Source of the DNA: Angiostrongylus vasorum | Lineage: Eukaryota > Nematoda > Chromadorea > Rhabditida > Metastrongylidae | Length of the DNA stretch: 64,000 nucleotides | Assembly: GCA_018806985.1 (NCBI GenBank) | Contig: JADANN010000359.1 | Location: forward strand, 434,001 to 498,000 | Direction: 5' to 3' | Part shown: positions 11,938 to 26,900 of the stretch, in pieces | How the letters are laid out: the number at the start of each line of letters is the position of its first letter | How positions within the stretch are numbered: the stretch's first letter is position 1 | Made by a program: the position numbers and the translations under genes | Notes under the pieces: model-generated | What the model saw: only the letters and a program-made list of their open reading frames with translations | Databases searched by the model: none | What the model was told of the DNA's origin: nothing

Positions 11938-14900
11938 GTTTCTGCCATCAGCCCTCCACAATTTCTCGCTCCTAGCTACCTATGAATGCGTTCTGGTTTC
12001 AGATCCAACCAATTCAACAGTTTCGAGATGTTCGATTTTCGAATCTAGATGCATTCACTGAATATGAAGGTACGCGAGCTGCCGACGGAGTTATGCTTCT
12101 GAGTAGCTCTATTCTTCTAGTATTTTTGCCAATCAATTATTGTGGGAAAGTTAGCAATTCGATGGCGAAATCTCAAATCAAATAATCTTTTGCTTTTGTT
12201 TGTTTGTATATCACCTGGGATTGGTCTTATGCTGAAACGATGCTGACTTCAGTTTTCGTTACACCTCTGATTTTCCACACTACTACAAAGAACAGCAGTA
12301 AAAGGTTTTTTATGGCAGTTAGATGTTACTGACCATCGTGGCACATGATTTCCTCTGAAAGGTAAAATTCGCAGAACAATTCAGTATTTTATCAGCGCAC
12401 TACGGTTTGTTAGCATTTTTTCCCTGGGACACTTGTTGCTGTACTACCGTCGAATTTTTCACCACAGCACAAATTTACGACATTGGTACTTATGATGACT
12501 TCTTCTGAAAGTCCCCTTTGTCATGAGCTTCTTCATCCGATTTCATCAACATTACTACTAACACTCCTAGCTGGGGATATATTGCATAACGACTGCCGAC
12601 CAATAACATGAAAACATCGCTGGTAACGGCGTTGCTCATCACTCTCTGTGAATCATTCAATAAATGGACATTGCTAGAGAGAAATTGTATTGGAATCTGT
12701 TGTTATGAAGTCGATCTATGTTTTGCCCTTTAAGGAAATCGAGAAGATTCAGAATCGCTCATGAACAGAATACCCATAACCGCTTTATATCTACGAAGTG
12801 GGTAGCGCACTGGACGATGTCGTTCACTGTGAGGAAAGCGTTGCTTCGATCCATCTTGGGCCCACGAAGCTTTCCATCCCTCCAAGATCGGGAATTTAGT
12901 ACCAGACTCGTGCAGTATCGGCTAGTCCTCTCCAGTCCGCAAAAGCTGACAAATACCTCTAATGACGATCAGGCAACGACCTAGCATGGCTATCCCAAGA
13001 ACTGCATGTCTTACGTAAGGGTTGTAACTGCGTTTGTGTACGTACGAATGATTTCTGGATTACCTCCATTGATTTTGACTGTAGGCAAGAATTGCAAAAT
13101 GTTATTATTATCCTTATTGCTGTTAGTTATTACTGTCAAGTTATACAGTATAGGTAATATATCTATCATATGTATGTTTATTGTGAATTATAAAGTGTGC
13201 AACAATATTTTTTAAACCCACTTTCTTTTGACTTCTGCACGACTAATCAAAATGTATTGTTGAGCTTAGACGAGGTTGATATATGATCTTTATTCTGCTA
13301 ACGTTTCGACGCTTTTGTCTTCATCAAAGCCGATGATCCAAGTCGATGCTCCACAGTTGTTCGTGTTCTCGAAGTGGCGTCTTCGTCGTGATGTCGAGCT
13401 GGCTTAATTTTTGTTAATTTAGTTCTTTAATTGGTTCAATTTTTTTCCCCCCAATTTTTAAATTTTTTTTAGCCCTTATTTTATTTGCAAGCCTATCAAG
13501 GAAAAATGCATATGAAGTGTGTGTTGTGAAGGAACTGTAAAACAAAAGTGTGATGAGACTCGATAAATCTGTGGAAATAAAATCTGTGTTGAATCCCTAA
13601 CGATAAACGAATACCATGTGAACAACGAACCATTCTGAGCTAGTCTCTTCGATCGTTCTGTCGTAACCCCCGCTCCCAGTGTCCAGGCACAGCCATCTTA
13701 TGCGCCTCTTCAATAGCCATGGTGTCTGCAGCACATTATTTTCAACAGCTATAGTCTCTTCCTTCAAAATGATTCCGTTCAAAGAGTTTTTCCTCGTAAA
13801 TTATTAAGTGTGGACAATAGTCGTTCACGAGCCACTCCTGATGTTGGATCTACGTTTGTCACTCTGTCCACAGAACAACTGCTGTAAAAAAAAACTTTTT
13901 TCAAACTACAGAAGAGAAGTGACGCGTCATGATTTGACGTAGTCGTGTATATTTTAAAGTATTTGTAGTTTTTTGAAAACTATCTATCAGGACTAGAGTG
14001 TAAATACATATCAACTGAAGTGGCATGTTGTCAGGAAACCTGGTGCGATACGGCGACGAGTTCGGTGACCGCTACATCTCGGACAACCAGCGTCGGAACG
14101 GCCTTAACATTCGCCTGCATAATTTCTTTCCATTCTATGGCGGACGTTACAACTATACAATGGTAAATACGGAAACGAGATCCAGGTCATAATTTATGTG
14201 AAAAGGAATGGTATCGTCTAAACACCCAGTGAAGAGAGAATTGTTGGAAGTGTCCAAGTCACGGAGGCTTCAGATGGCGTTGATTGGGAATTAACCCTTT
14301 TACTCACTGCAATAATTTGGTAGAATATAAAAAATACAATATTTTAATGATCTTCGTTCTCCCCACCTGAATTGCCATGGCATCATTTTGAATTCAAATT
14401 AGCTATGCTTAAGAAAAAATCTCTCGACGTTGGTCAATCCCTGAGAGGTGCGCCGTGCATTCGACTTCATTAAGCATCGTTGGAGGTCATTGAATGCATA
14501 TCTGGCATTCACAGTGACTCGCGGTGTTCTACCAATGTATCGAGCAAGTGCTGCTATCCTCACAGAAAAGTCTGGTACCAATTTGCCGACCACAAAGGGA
14601 TGAAAGGCTTGGTGAGCCTGGGACACAGGGATCGATCCCGTGCGTATTTTTATTGCAGGGCACCTCGGACCACTGCACTACACGCGTCCTTGCTTATCAT
14701 GATTACTGTTTAGAAATCGCACCGTTTTATTTCTAGTGCTGTTTTTTTTCAGTGATTCTTTATTTTGTATATTCATCTTCCAATTATATTAGTAGTTTTA
14801 GCATTCTTATTCATATTATAGTAGCTAGTGTTCATTTTGGTGAACTGCTTTTAAAGCTTCTGCCACTAGATCTCCACCAACGGCTATATCAGCTTTGCAT

Positions 14901-17900
14901 CCTTCTCGGATGACTCGTCCACACTCCAGTTGGGTTTGGATGTCGACTGGCCTACTCAGAGCGATCCTGCCCTTATCGCACCTTACCTCTGCAAGTCAGC
15001 TTTATAACTGTTACATTCAATAACTGTGCTTACGAAAAAAAACTCATATTTTTGCTCTGTGATATCTAAAAGTAGATTGATGAGTAACTTATTTTCATTT
15101 TTATTTTTATTTTTATTTTTTTTATTTTTGATAGACAGCGCATTCAAAGTGGTCAAGGTGTCGACTCGAGAGTGTTTTATCGAGTGGAAACTCGCAGAGG
15201 ACCTGTACAGCCTGGTAAGGACGTCTTTTTGTGTCCAAGTAGAATTCCTTTATTGACTATGGATATCTCGGGTTAGCTGGGCGCACAAAAATAGATTTTT
15301 ACTTATTTGTGGTTCTGTGCGGAGTAAGTTTTAGAAAAAATCATCTGGACTTAGTTTCTCGCTCGCGTTTCGTTTTTTCCAATGATCTCATTTCTTTTTT
15401 TCGGTAGGCGCTCATTGTCAGGTAGAGACTTATTGTCCGGCCGTCCTCCGTGTCTTGGCAAACCAGCTCACTTCCGTTGTGACGACCAGTCCGAGCAGTT
15501 TCTCGATGCTTTGGAGAGGGCAGTGCAGCGTAAGTTATTATCACTTAAATAGAGGGGACGTTGCCGTCTATCCAGATAATAGTAGCTCAGCAATAGCGGT
15601 ATGAGGGAGAATATGAAGTTCTTTGATTTTCTGGGCACTCATCCTTTTCTCTCTGTCTTTTTTTTTCTATCGAGCGCTTGTTTTTTGCTTTTTTTTCTCC
15701 TTCATCTTTCCTTCCACTACTGGAAGCGAAGTAATCATTACTATGTTCACTTTTTATTTACTGCATTTTACAAGTTTTCACGTCAGAGTATTATTTGTGA
15801 AACAACCACAATGATGCTGAGATATTTGCAAAACTCCAGACCGCAGGTGTCTGCGGTGGGGAAACGAAGGACCCGCATGGTGTGGTGGTGAACGTGTTAC
15901 TCCCGGGAAGACAATAGCGCGTTCGTTCCCCACCACAGACACCTGCGGTCCGGAGTTTTGCAAATATCTCAGCATCATTATGGTAATCATCACTGTCTTT
16001 CCGTTGCACAAGTTAACGCAATTGTATTGTGGTTCATTATTCAGATGAATTATGGTCGTTGTCAGGATAGTGCACTTCCATTTCTTTTCATGCATCATTT
16101 TGGTTAAAGGAACCTGTATCTGGGCATTGTTTTTTATAAACTGCAATCTTAGTTAGTTTATTTACTGCCTTTTACAATTTTTCACGGCAGGGTATTATGT
16201 GTGATAGATGCGCCGATTTAGGCTCACCAGATCAATCCCGTTGACGGGTGATTGCTGATAGCACTGGTGGATAGAAAACTAGCTGAGAGAAAGGTGAAAC
16301 GAGGGACGCTTATGGTGTGGTGGTGAACGCGTTAGCCCCAGAAAGAGTAACAGCGCATTCGTTCCCTAATGCAGAGAGCTGCGGTCCGGAGCTTTCTAAA
16401 CATCTCAGCGTCATTGTGGTTGTAACAATCTTCATTTTTTTTCTCTAAGGGAGTCATGCTTTTTGCCAGATGGAGCATTGCATAAAATTTATATTCTCGT
16501 TTCACTAACTTAAATTTTGTACCTTTGTTGATCCAGATGTCTTTCGTGCATTTTTCTAGATAGTGGAAAGCAACTTAAATGTGAAAATCCTTATCAATAC
16601 TTTAGTATTCACGTCCTTTTTAGAAGGCGTTGCCGGTGGCTCCACTTTTTCGTGCTGAAGCTGCCCTGGTCGTGACGTGGAGAAACCTACGGCCGAACAT
16701 CGGAAGTGAACATGGCTTGTCCACTTTTCAGCTTGTATGGATGTCTGATGCTCAGGTGCTTCGAGAGTGTGCATGCATAATAGTCATACATACATATATT
16801 TTTTTATTTATTTAATTTTTGTTTTATTTGATCCGTATTCACGTCTGCCGTGGGGATTCCAGCACTTCTCACATCACATTCGTTTCCTCGCACCCACTCT
16901 CCACGAAGATCTTCAAACTTTTACGTGTGGCTTTGGTTCCTGCTTGAGGATTTCCATTTCACCTTGAATGTCGTAAAATGCTGGTCGAGCAATTCTCTCT
17001 TTGAGATAGCCGGGCTGGAGCGTTCCCAATTGGATTGCAGAGAGTGATTTTTTTTCCCGGAAAGATTCGATATCAATTTCCCGACCCCGGGGGTGATAGA
17101 CTTGGTTGGCACAGAGCGGAATCGGACTAGCACCATGGTCGTGATGATTGACATCACCACCACTGTGCTATCAGCCCTACATACATATATAAGTTCGAAT
17201 ATTTATTTTATTTCATTTGCTCATGAGTTAGAAGGTGGCATAGGCAATTTCTTTATAGATAGCTTCAGTGCGGAGTGTTGGATGGTATTACAAACAAAGT
17301 TGCTTCTTGGTCCATTTCTAGTACTCGTCACCTTGGTTCGTATTTCTGATATATGAGTTTAGGGTCTTCTGTCGTACACGATGATCAATTACTATAAACT
17401 CGGCTACGATGCCGCAGATATGCATGGAAATTCACGCACAGGAAGGTGTCAGGTATTAGAAAGAGCTTGCTTTTTCTTGTCACTAGATCTGAGTATAGCT
17501 GGAACGGGTTGTTCTTCTTTCTGTTTTCTAAACATATCCTACTTTCTATTGAAGTAGCATATGAGTTTATCTTAAATCTAGGCCACATCCTTTCTCATGT
17601 CTATAATACCTTAAGATTAGGCAATGAAGCACGTCTGTGCATATTTTAGGCAATTTTCAACGGTGGCAACCACACTGGATCGGTACAAATTGATCTGTCA
17701 GAAATAACAAAGCAGCAACCATCATCACTCGCTTCTCGCTCCTCGGTGCCTCATATCGTCAGAGGAAGGTTGGTAGATAACGGCTTCTTAGTGGCACGAT
17801 TGTTTGCTTAATTAGTCGCAACTCATAAAGAATTTAGGTATTTTCATCGAGTTGACGACATTGTCCGACCGGCTGGTTGCAGTAATAAAACTGGTGGCAC

Positions 17901-20900
17901 ATGTGAGTCTCATCTACGTGCCTTAATGTATAGATTAGGCTTATTTAATGATGTTTGTATATTTTTTTACTTTATTTTATTTGATCCGTCTTCAAATCTA
18001 CTGTGTTGATCTCAGCAGCTGTGCGGATCTCAGCACTTCTCACATTCTATTCTTTTCCACACATCCATTGTCCACGAAGATCTTCAAACTTATACGTGTG
18101 GCTTTGGTTCCTGATTGAGGATTTCCATTTCACCTTGAATGTCGTAAAATGCTGGTCGAACATTCTTCCTGGAGTTCTGCGATTGCAAGGCTGGAGCGTT
18201 CCCAGTTGGATTGCAGAGAGTGATTTTTTTTCCCAGACAAGGCCGGTTCCAATTTCTCGAACCCAGAGCGATGAGGGGCTTGGTTAGCCCGCAGTGGAAT
18301 CGAACAAGCAGCAGGGTTTTTGTATATTACACATGTTTATCGATAGTTCATGCCGAGGTTAAGAGAAAGTCAGTTTTCCAATGTAAATCCGTACCCTCTT
18401 GTATTCGCAAGCAGTTCTCGTTAATTGAAGCTTTCGATTTATTGTGGTGTTGACGAGGCAGCACAAGGACTTCTAAAACATTCTTGAATAAGTCACATAA
18501 CATGATTAAGGAAGCCTATAATGAGTCTCACCAAACTACGAAACTATTGATTTCTTCATCTTTTATGGTCGCTACGATGAATCATGATTATCCTACAGAA
18601 TTAGCAGATATATAGTAACATACGTACTCATAGAACGATGGTGCAAGCTTCTTCTATAAATCTGTTGATGCGCCATCTCCTGAAACGCACCATTAACCGA
18701 AAATTGTGCAGAGTTATCGAAGAACTGGCATCGCATGCAGCGCGCAGCATCATTTTGGAGAATCGTTTCGTTGGTATCAAATTTTCAATTGCTTTGATGA
18801 CTTTTTGGATTGTTTAGAATGAGAGACCGCAACGTAAACATCGTAGTATTCCTTGTAGAGCTTTCACAATTCCATCAAATGGTGAGAACAACGTGATTGC
18901 GGAGAAGACGAGTTTTTTCGTCACACACCAGAGTTGCCGCCAAAAACATGGAACAGTGCAAAGAAGAACATCGAGCATACATAAGATAAGAGAAGCGCAG
19001 AAATTCTTGCAAAACGAGGAGGAAAACTAATTTATAGAACGGAAATCACAACAAAGGGGCGGCGCCGCATAAAAAATTCTCGCGGTGGCCGGTGTGACAT
19101 CCATAGAGGTCAGAGTGAGCACAGCGAAGAATTGGATGTCATCTACTCTATAGAAAAGCGAGATTAAGCCTTGCTGGAATAATGTTAATGGAAGACGTGC
19201 GGTTGAGCTGATGTATGCTGTAAATATTGTCGTTTTAACATTATTTGGTACATTTAATAACTTTGAAAAGGTGAGTAATACCTGAATCACCGAATTGCTA
19301 CATATGGAATTACGAGTAATCGTACCCAGCTCAATCTACATTTAGGTGGCAATTTTCTGTTTGGGTAAGACTTCCTTTACCTGGGTTTTTAAACCTGTTA
19401 TTACGGTCTCTCCAGGTCGCGATCACTTTCCACCCACGCACTTTGTTGTTTCCCACGTAGCAGTGATTCCTGACACTGGTTCAACGAAATGGGTCTTTGA
19501 ATGAAAACGTTTGGTTTTTTGTAACGTTTAAAGACTCGCTGATTAACCTTTCGTTATACGTTCAGTTAGAAACCGGTGTGCATTTCCCACAAAATTTGTA
19601 TTTATCGTTGAAAATGACGGCTATTCATGCCTTTGTTTCGAGTTTCCTCAATATTATGGTTGTTTTGAATAGTTGTCGTTTTTATTTCCTTTAGAAGCAT
19701 TGCGTGTAGTGAGCACCCAAAATTCACCATTCAACTTGATGAGTTTATTAGAGGTTTACAGTCCCTCTTCTCATCTATCCGAACATCGTGACGATGTTGG
19801 GTCAGACAAAAGTCGACGTCAACGGAATGTGTTTAAACCCAGCAGTCACCTACGTATTGATGATCGAACAGCGGCAGGGTAATATGTGATTGTTTTTATG
19901 TCGAGAAAAAATAAAGCGAAAGTCTTTACAACATTATTGGAAAGGTGCAGGCAAGAAACTTCACCAGAATGTGACAACTATGACTCCTTATATTTTAAAT
20001 CTTTTGAACTTTTCATGCTTTGCAATTTCTCTCGGTAGCAACGCAGTGGGACAAACATGTGCGATAGTGTGAATTGAAATGGTTGACAAGCTGCAGATGG
20101 CCAAATGTGAGATTCTGAATCCATCGATTGCTCGATGTACGCTGCCGAAAATTTTGGATTGGGGCACGAAGACCGTATACTTCCAACCTCAATCAGGCTT
20201 GTCCAACGACGAAAAAGCCTACGTAGGATTTATTTATTTTGGTGGGTAAATTAAGTCTTCATTCTACCATTTCGTTTGATCACTCGTAAACAGGAAATAC
20301 TGTGCGAAAAAAGAAATCTCTCAATTTTTGAGCAGTAGGTATTCTTACTATCCACCTCGATGTTTTCAATGAGAACAGTTGCAGTTCCACCAACACTGGA
20401 CCCTATGCGACTTGACATCGGAGACATCCATTCATGGTATCTTAACCCACCTCCAAATCACATGAGAATCAAATGGCATGTCGTAGAACTTTTTTCTTCT
20501 TCATTTTAAAAGTTCTTATTATAGTACGAATTACTTAGGATGCTGTAGCGTAGTGCACGAAATTTTACTTCTTTATCTGATCTACTGTAAGGCGTGCGCA
20601 GACGAATACATTGGCGAAACGGGCAGACCACTCTATGTCCACATAAAAGAACATCTAATCGGCAAACGTAAACCAAATACCCCACTAGGCACGCATAGGA
20701 TCCAGAGACATAACGGGAAGGACTTTGAAGTGCTTGTCACGATCCTCGCACAGGAATCGAGAGCACAAGCGCGCAAAACTCTCGAGGCGTTCTGGATTAA
20801 TTCCAGAAATCCGAAACTGAACCACAAGGAAAAAATGCCTCATTATCACGCGTGATATTGGGCAGTATATAAGCTTGTTATTCTGATGAGAGGGGGCACA

Positions 20901-23900
20901 TTACGCTTCCAAATGAATTCTGTGCGGTTGGTCTCCACGCGACATACTCAGTGAAAGACTCATAGAAAACGGTGAGTGTTCAAAGAAGTATTTCTGTGTT
21001 CAATTTGATTGAAATCTTGGTTTAGCTTTTCTCTGTTTGGTTATGGAGGTGTTTGGCCGAATAGATTACTGTCAACTTGACCTTTAAAGGCTCTGAGGAA
21101 GGCGAAATCCGCCGAAACGCCAGCTTATTCCTGAATAAAGAATAAAAAAAAACACCTCCCATTTGCTCAACAAGAATACGAAGAATTACTTGATCACTGC
21201 CGAGGTTAATAGAAAGTCGGTCGTGGGACTTACTTCTTTGATTTAAACACTTTCACACTTTTGACGTTTCGTTGACCATTTTCACAAACAGTGCAAAGCT
21301 TAGGATAGTTTCGACTTCAGTGGTATTTTTTGTATCTGCTAAGCTTCCTGTTTTCTTGGAAATCCTGAGATAGTCATGTAAAGAGCACTTGAATTAAACT
21401 TTTTCTACTTTGTTACTTGGATGGCCTATCCTCACTGCAGGTGTGAGCACCTGGGTAATTTCTAATCGTTTCTCTGTCGTCCATAGTGGTGGTCCGCTTC
21501 AAACATGGTTAAATCCGCGAAACCCATTATCTAATCGTAAAATCGTTCCCATCTGCGAGTGCAGATGGTTGAAGTTAGCCACGAATATGTCCGCCAAAGG
21601 TTTGGGTGGTCTTCAAGAGAACGCTTGCATTCTTTCGGACTGCATTTCACTGTTCTTTCTTCCATCTGTCATTTGTTCTTATTATCTCGCCAACCCATCT
21701 GTGTTTCGCTATCTCTGTACATTCTCTGGGATCTTGAAGATCGAAGAGGTTTTGAGGATCAGACCTGCGCATTCCGGCTAGACATGAATGCAGATTAAAT
21801 TTCAGAAGACATCGTTCAGACACTCTATGAATGGCGCGTAATATTCTCGACGTGGGTTAACGTACTATTCCACGTCTCTGCTGCATAAATAACAGAACGC
21901 TGGGAGCACTGTTGATTCGAAAAACTGAACGCGGATTTTCGAGTTCCTTAGTTAGTCGGTGGCATCTTTGAGAGGCCTGAATGCAGCCCATGCTGCTCTC
22001 TTTCTTTCTTCTAATTCCTTTTTTCATATTGTTCTTCATGCTCAATACACAAGTTAGTTTTTGTAATTAGAGAACCATCCAGTTTGATTTGTTCACCTGC
22101 GCAAAATTTGTTCCTCGTGCAGTCTTTTTTCCAGCTTCGTTGAATTCATTCAGCTTCGTCTGTGCTTCACTGGTACTCCTCGGTTACGATGTCATCCGCG
22201 AAACGATAATTTGATAAGAATTTTTCCGCGAGTGCTCTTACCTCAATCGAATGACTTCATTATCCACTGCATTGCGGTAGTAAACACCTTTGGAGATACT
22301 GTATCGCCTTGTCGAGCCGCTTTTCCTGTGAATGTTGTGAGGGGTCGGTGATAAGGCTGTATATTTGTGCTGCAGTTCTGGTGGCAGTCAGCCAGTCACT
22401 TGGATCAAAACTGCAAAGAAAGTTGATGTTACTTTCAGGTTGTCTACATTTCAAACTTAACTTTGTGGAGTCATCACCGTTTGCATATGTGGGTCTATGA
22501 GTCTAAGAGATGTTTATTTCATGCAAGCATTAAGTAGTTTTACTGGATATTTGCGCAGCACTTTGTTTTTATACGTAGGTTGGGGAAAAAATGATTAAGT
22601 CGCTGTTCCTGATCTGTAATACTTGATACTTGAATGGCCTATCATCACTGGTTGTACGGGCCCCCAGCACAATCTGCATTCATCTGGGATTTGCTGGTTA
22701 AGCCAATGTGGTCTCCTGGAATCCCGAGGTTGGCCTGGCCAAGGTCTGCCCCAGGATCTTTAATAATTTGGAGAAAAATCCAAAACAGCAGATGAAGACA
22801 ACAAATAGCTGACCTCGGTCCTCCTTTTCAATAATTTCAGTACGAGAAGCAGACCAGTTTAGAGAATTGGAACAGATATTACTTCAGGTATCCGCGAAAT
22901 TTTACCGTTCCGCGCGCATTCGGTACTGGTGAAACTGTGAACTATTTCGACGATGCCATCTACAGCGTCACTCTCGGCCTTTACGTTGTCGGCTATAAAG
23001 AGGCACAAGACGACAATTTGCGTAAATTTGTACCTCACCATCGAGTTCTTGCCAGGTAAGTCTGTGTCAGGACTTCTGTGTTTGTTTAGTCGCTTCCTTT
23101 TCTTGCTCTTACTACTTTCTATCTTTGGAATAATTCTGTGGTACTATATTTGTAGAATTTGCATATATTCTCAGGTCTTGCTGACCTAGAGTGTATAAAG
23201 AATCTTACCGTTCTTTACCAAAATTTTCACCGAAATTCCTTTTTTCCTAAAGCACAGTCAGTCAGTCATGTATGCGGCGTTTTGTTCGTACAACTTTCAG
23301 CGTTTCGGAACAAAATCGATCCAAATTGTTTCCTCAGGTTTCTAAGAAAACGAAGTACCATTTGAGCGTACTGCAGAGTTCTAAGTAGGTGCTAACCAGA
23401 GCGTGTGAAGTGGGTAAGGTGAGTGATCTGAACATCCTGGCCAAAAGATTTGAACGTTCGACAGTTCGTTCAGCTTCGGCAACGTAGGTGTGCGACGTAC
23501 AGTTGATTTTATCGTTCAATAGGACCGGACGTTTCCTCTTGATTAATTCTGGACACATCTGCTACTGCAATTTTTAATGCATTTCATCGATTTTCTTCTC
23601 GCTTTCAGATGAAATTTCAAGTTGCCACCGTTCTTTTGTGTTCAAATTGCAATCATGAGAGGAGGCAACACAACTTTCTTCCTTTGTGGGCATCATTTCA
23701 GCCATTCTAAAGCAATTGGAAATTGACTATAAAAAAAACTTGTGCAGTAGACAGTTACGTAAGGAATGAGCTTTTAAACAGTGAACAGCAAAGTTCCATC
23801 CACTAATGTTTATTGCGAAATATTTTATAAAGCTTTAAAGAGTAAGGCTGTCAGCGTCGATCAACCTCTTAAGGATACCCTATGTATTCGACACCGTCAA

Positions 23901-26900
23901 AACTGTTACTCAGGAGGAGAGTGTAGCGCTGTGGTCTTACAATACACATGGTGTTTGGTTCAATTCTTCTACACTCCGTAGTAGTCAAACCCCGCAAAAC
24001 TCTCACTCTCTCTCACAGACACAGACACACATGCACGCACACCCACCCACCCACTCACCTACCCACATAGCCACCCAAAAAAGGCTGCTTGTGAGAAACG
24101 TGTTTCGAGCAGTCACCAGTATGTGCACGGGTAGAGAATTGGAATAACAATCCCTGAAATTGGCGCTGTAAATAACCATTTTTAATGGCTACGAAAGTGA
24201 AATTCTTCGGAATAGGTGTAGAGGAAAACTCAAGCCGCCAAACAATAACTCTAGCGATAATAATGTCCCGTTTGCTTTACCCTTTATTTTCAACGAAATA
24301 AGTTTGGCTGTAAAATATTGCTTAAGAAGGGCCGATCTAGAAATCAGTAGCAGTGATTGAAATGCCACCGAACACTCTAAGACGCCAGCTAGTTGGCAAC
24401 CGCCTGTGAGATTCTATGCACAACGCAAAATTGCATAATCTCCTCTAATACTAGAGATGGTCAGTACGTAAGTTCGGACACTGTATGCCCTGATCCTTGT
24501 AAAGCGTGCGCGGACGAACACATTGGCGAAATTGGTAGGCCACTATGTGTCCGTATAAAAGGCCACCAAGAGGGTAGGCATAGAGTTAAACAAAATACTT
24601 CACTAGGCGCGCATGGGACACAGAGACATAACGGAGACGATTTTGGAAGCACGGGACTATACTATCGTCTTTCGGGAAACCAAAACTTTAGTGCAAAAAC
24701 TCTCGACGCAGTCTGGATAAATTCCATGAATCCGGAAGCGAACCGCAAAGACGAATGCCTCGTAATCACGCGTGTCTTCACACAGCATTTAAGACTGATG
24801 TTTTTACTGTGAAAGGCACGCTACGCTTCCATGTGAACTCTGTGCGACCGTGGAATAATCAGTGGAAGATTCATAGAAAGTGGTGAGTATGTGAAGAATC
24901 TGCTTTGTTTCCAGCGATGGAAATCTAGGTTTCGTGCTTTTCTTGTTAGGGTTATGGAAGTATTTGGTCCGTTAGATTGTAGTCGACTTGATCTTTTAAA
25001 GCCCTGAAGAAAGAAGCGAAATTCGCCGAAACTTTAGCTTTTGTGAATAGAAAGTCTAATAACGTCCTCGAATATAATCTTCCATCATAAAAATTCCGCA
25101 GAAAAAGTAAAATAAAATTAATCATGGTGTTTTGCTTTTATGTCCTTCTTGGAAAAACGTTTGTTGATTGGTATGTAAGTTGAAGTAGGTATGTACCAAA
25201 TTTGTGACACGACCTCGATATGCAATATGAAAAGAATCATGTTTTTCTTCTGCCAAATTTCAGGCTAAGAAGGATTATCATTATATCAGTGAGGCTTTGA
25301 CGGCCTATAAGACTTCGTTATTGCTAGGCTGGCTACTTATCAAAATAGAGTCGATGAAACTCTCAGATGGAATCCAATCATTGAAAGTTACAATTTGGAC
25401 AGGGTTGACGAGTGGTACCTAAGTCCATATGAGATGCGGAATGATTTGTTTAGCTATAGGTAAGTGCTCCTTCTCAAACTGTTTCATAAAAATATCTTTA
25501 GAGAGTTCCACCATTAAATCATCACACGAAAGTTTAGGTTTGGATACCTCAAATTGACACCAATCGTACCAACGGATGGGTCTCCTCCAATAAGTGGAAG
25601 TCGAATTGTGGATCTTCCCGACGGGTAAATTCAGTGTCAACTCATCCGATTTCCCCTTTTTTCAGTCTAACAGAAACCTTTTATGTGTTCAAGAACACAC
25701 GTTAAAAAGACTTTTCTCAGGCAGTTTTTCACGGAAAGTAAGCAAACGCATGGAAAAGAACGTTGAGTGAATTATATCTCAGAAGCAAAAGGCATATCCT
25801 TTCTTAACAATAAAAAATGGATGTTGTCCAGTAGGTGCAGAAGTGAGGAGCAAAAAAGTTGCAAGATTTACAGTGGAAGTTCCAGCATTGCAGCACATAT
25901 TAATGGGCTTTCAAATAGGTTCGAAAGAAAGAATTAATTACTTCGCGCCATTTTTCCCTACAATTAGGTCACGTTATGAACAATTTCTCATATTTTTTTG
26001 AGGTGTGGATCGTATGATGTTTTACGCACAGCAATTTATTTTTGTAGAACTGTTGATGTTTCAGCATAATATCATCTCCAATTTCTCTGCATTGGTTATG
26101 GACGCTCCCGACAGACAGTGAATTCACTGGCAACAAACAAGACGTTCATGAAAAATTAACATTTGTGAAAGAAAAGGTTCAAATCCATTACTGCCTTTCC
26201 GATAGTTTCATATTTGTTATCGGGTGATTTCCTGTGTTCTGCTGATAGGATATAAAGTAACAGACCGACGCATTCCTCAGGGATTGATCAACGCCAAGAG
26301 CTTCATCCTTTATTTATCCTTGACGTTGACGAAGAATGAGTGCTAACTTCGCTTGAACTCTTGTCAGATTTTCACTTTACGGAACCCTTTGGCCTATACC
26401 TCTTTGCAAAGTAATTTTTAGGCAAGTGAAATGTGTCATGAATGGTTCAACGAAGACGGTGCGCTATCGAATTTCATTCGCGAAACAGAAACGAATGCTA
26501 GCTGCCCTTGCAAGGAGGAACAAGCGAAAATGGACGTGGGACGCTTCATGCCTCATCCGAGATGCAGCACAGTTAAGTGCATCGGACTTGTCAGCTCCAA
26601 TTATGTTTGTTCATATATGATTGAAAACATTGCCTATGGATGGTGTACTCATACAAAGTGAAAACCTGTGTAATTTAAGTCGTTTTTCAAGAAACGGCTG
26701 TCATTCTGTTCTTCCCATTCCACTTCTTCTTCACTATTCCGAATTGTTATTCTCTAATCAATAATTGTACATGAAGCTGCTGAGTCTATGTTTTCATTCA
26801 TGAATTTATCAGCTTTTATAAAATTTCAGCTTTTCCGGGATGTTTCATGCACAGAAACGCTCGGTTCGATGAACTGCTACATGTCGGCGCAAAACGTGCG

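Noticed and set aside
20553..20855. GIY-YIG ORF as a host DNA-repair nuclease (SLX1-like)
   Set aside because: Repeated four times in the window with the same 3' end; the KACADEYIGETGRPL context and neighbouring RT point to Penelope-like elements.
26431..26661. Frame continuing past the AMOP exon to 26661
   Set aside because: The reading after RCST lacks family similarity, and a donor at 26572 followed by exon 19 restores the conserved cysteines.
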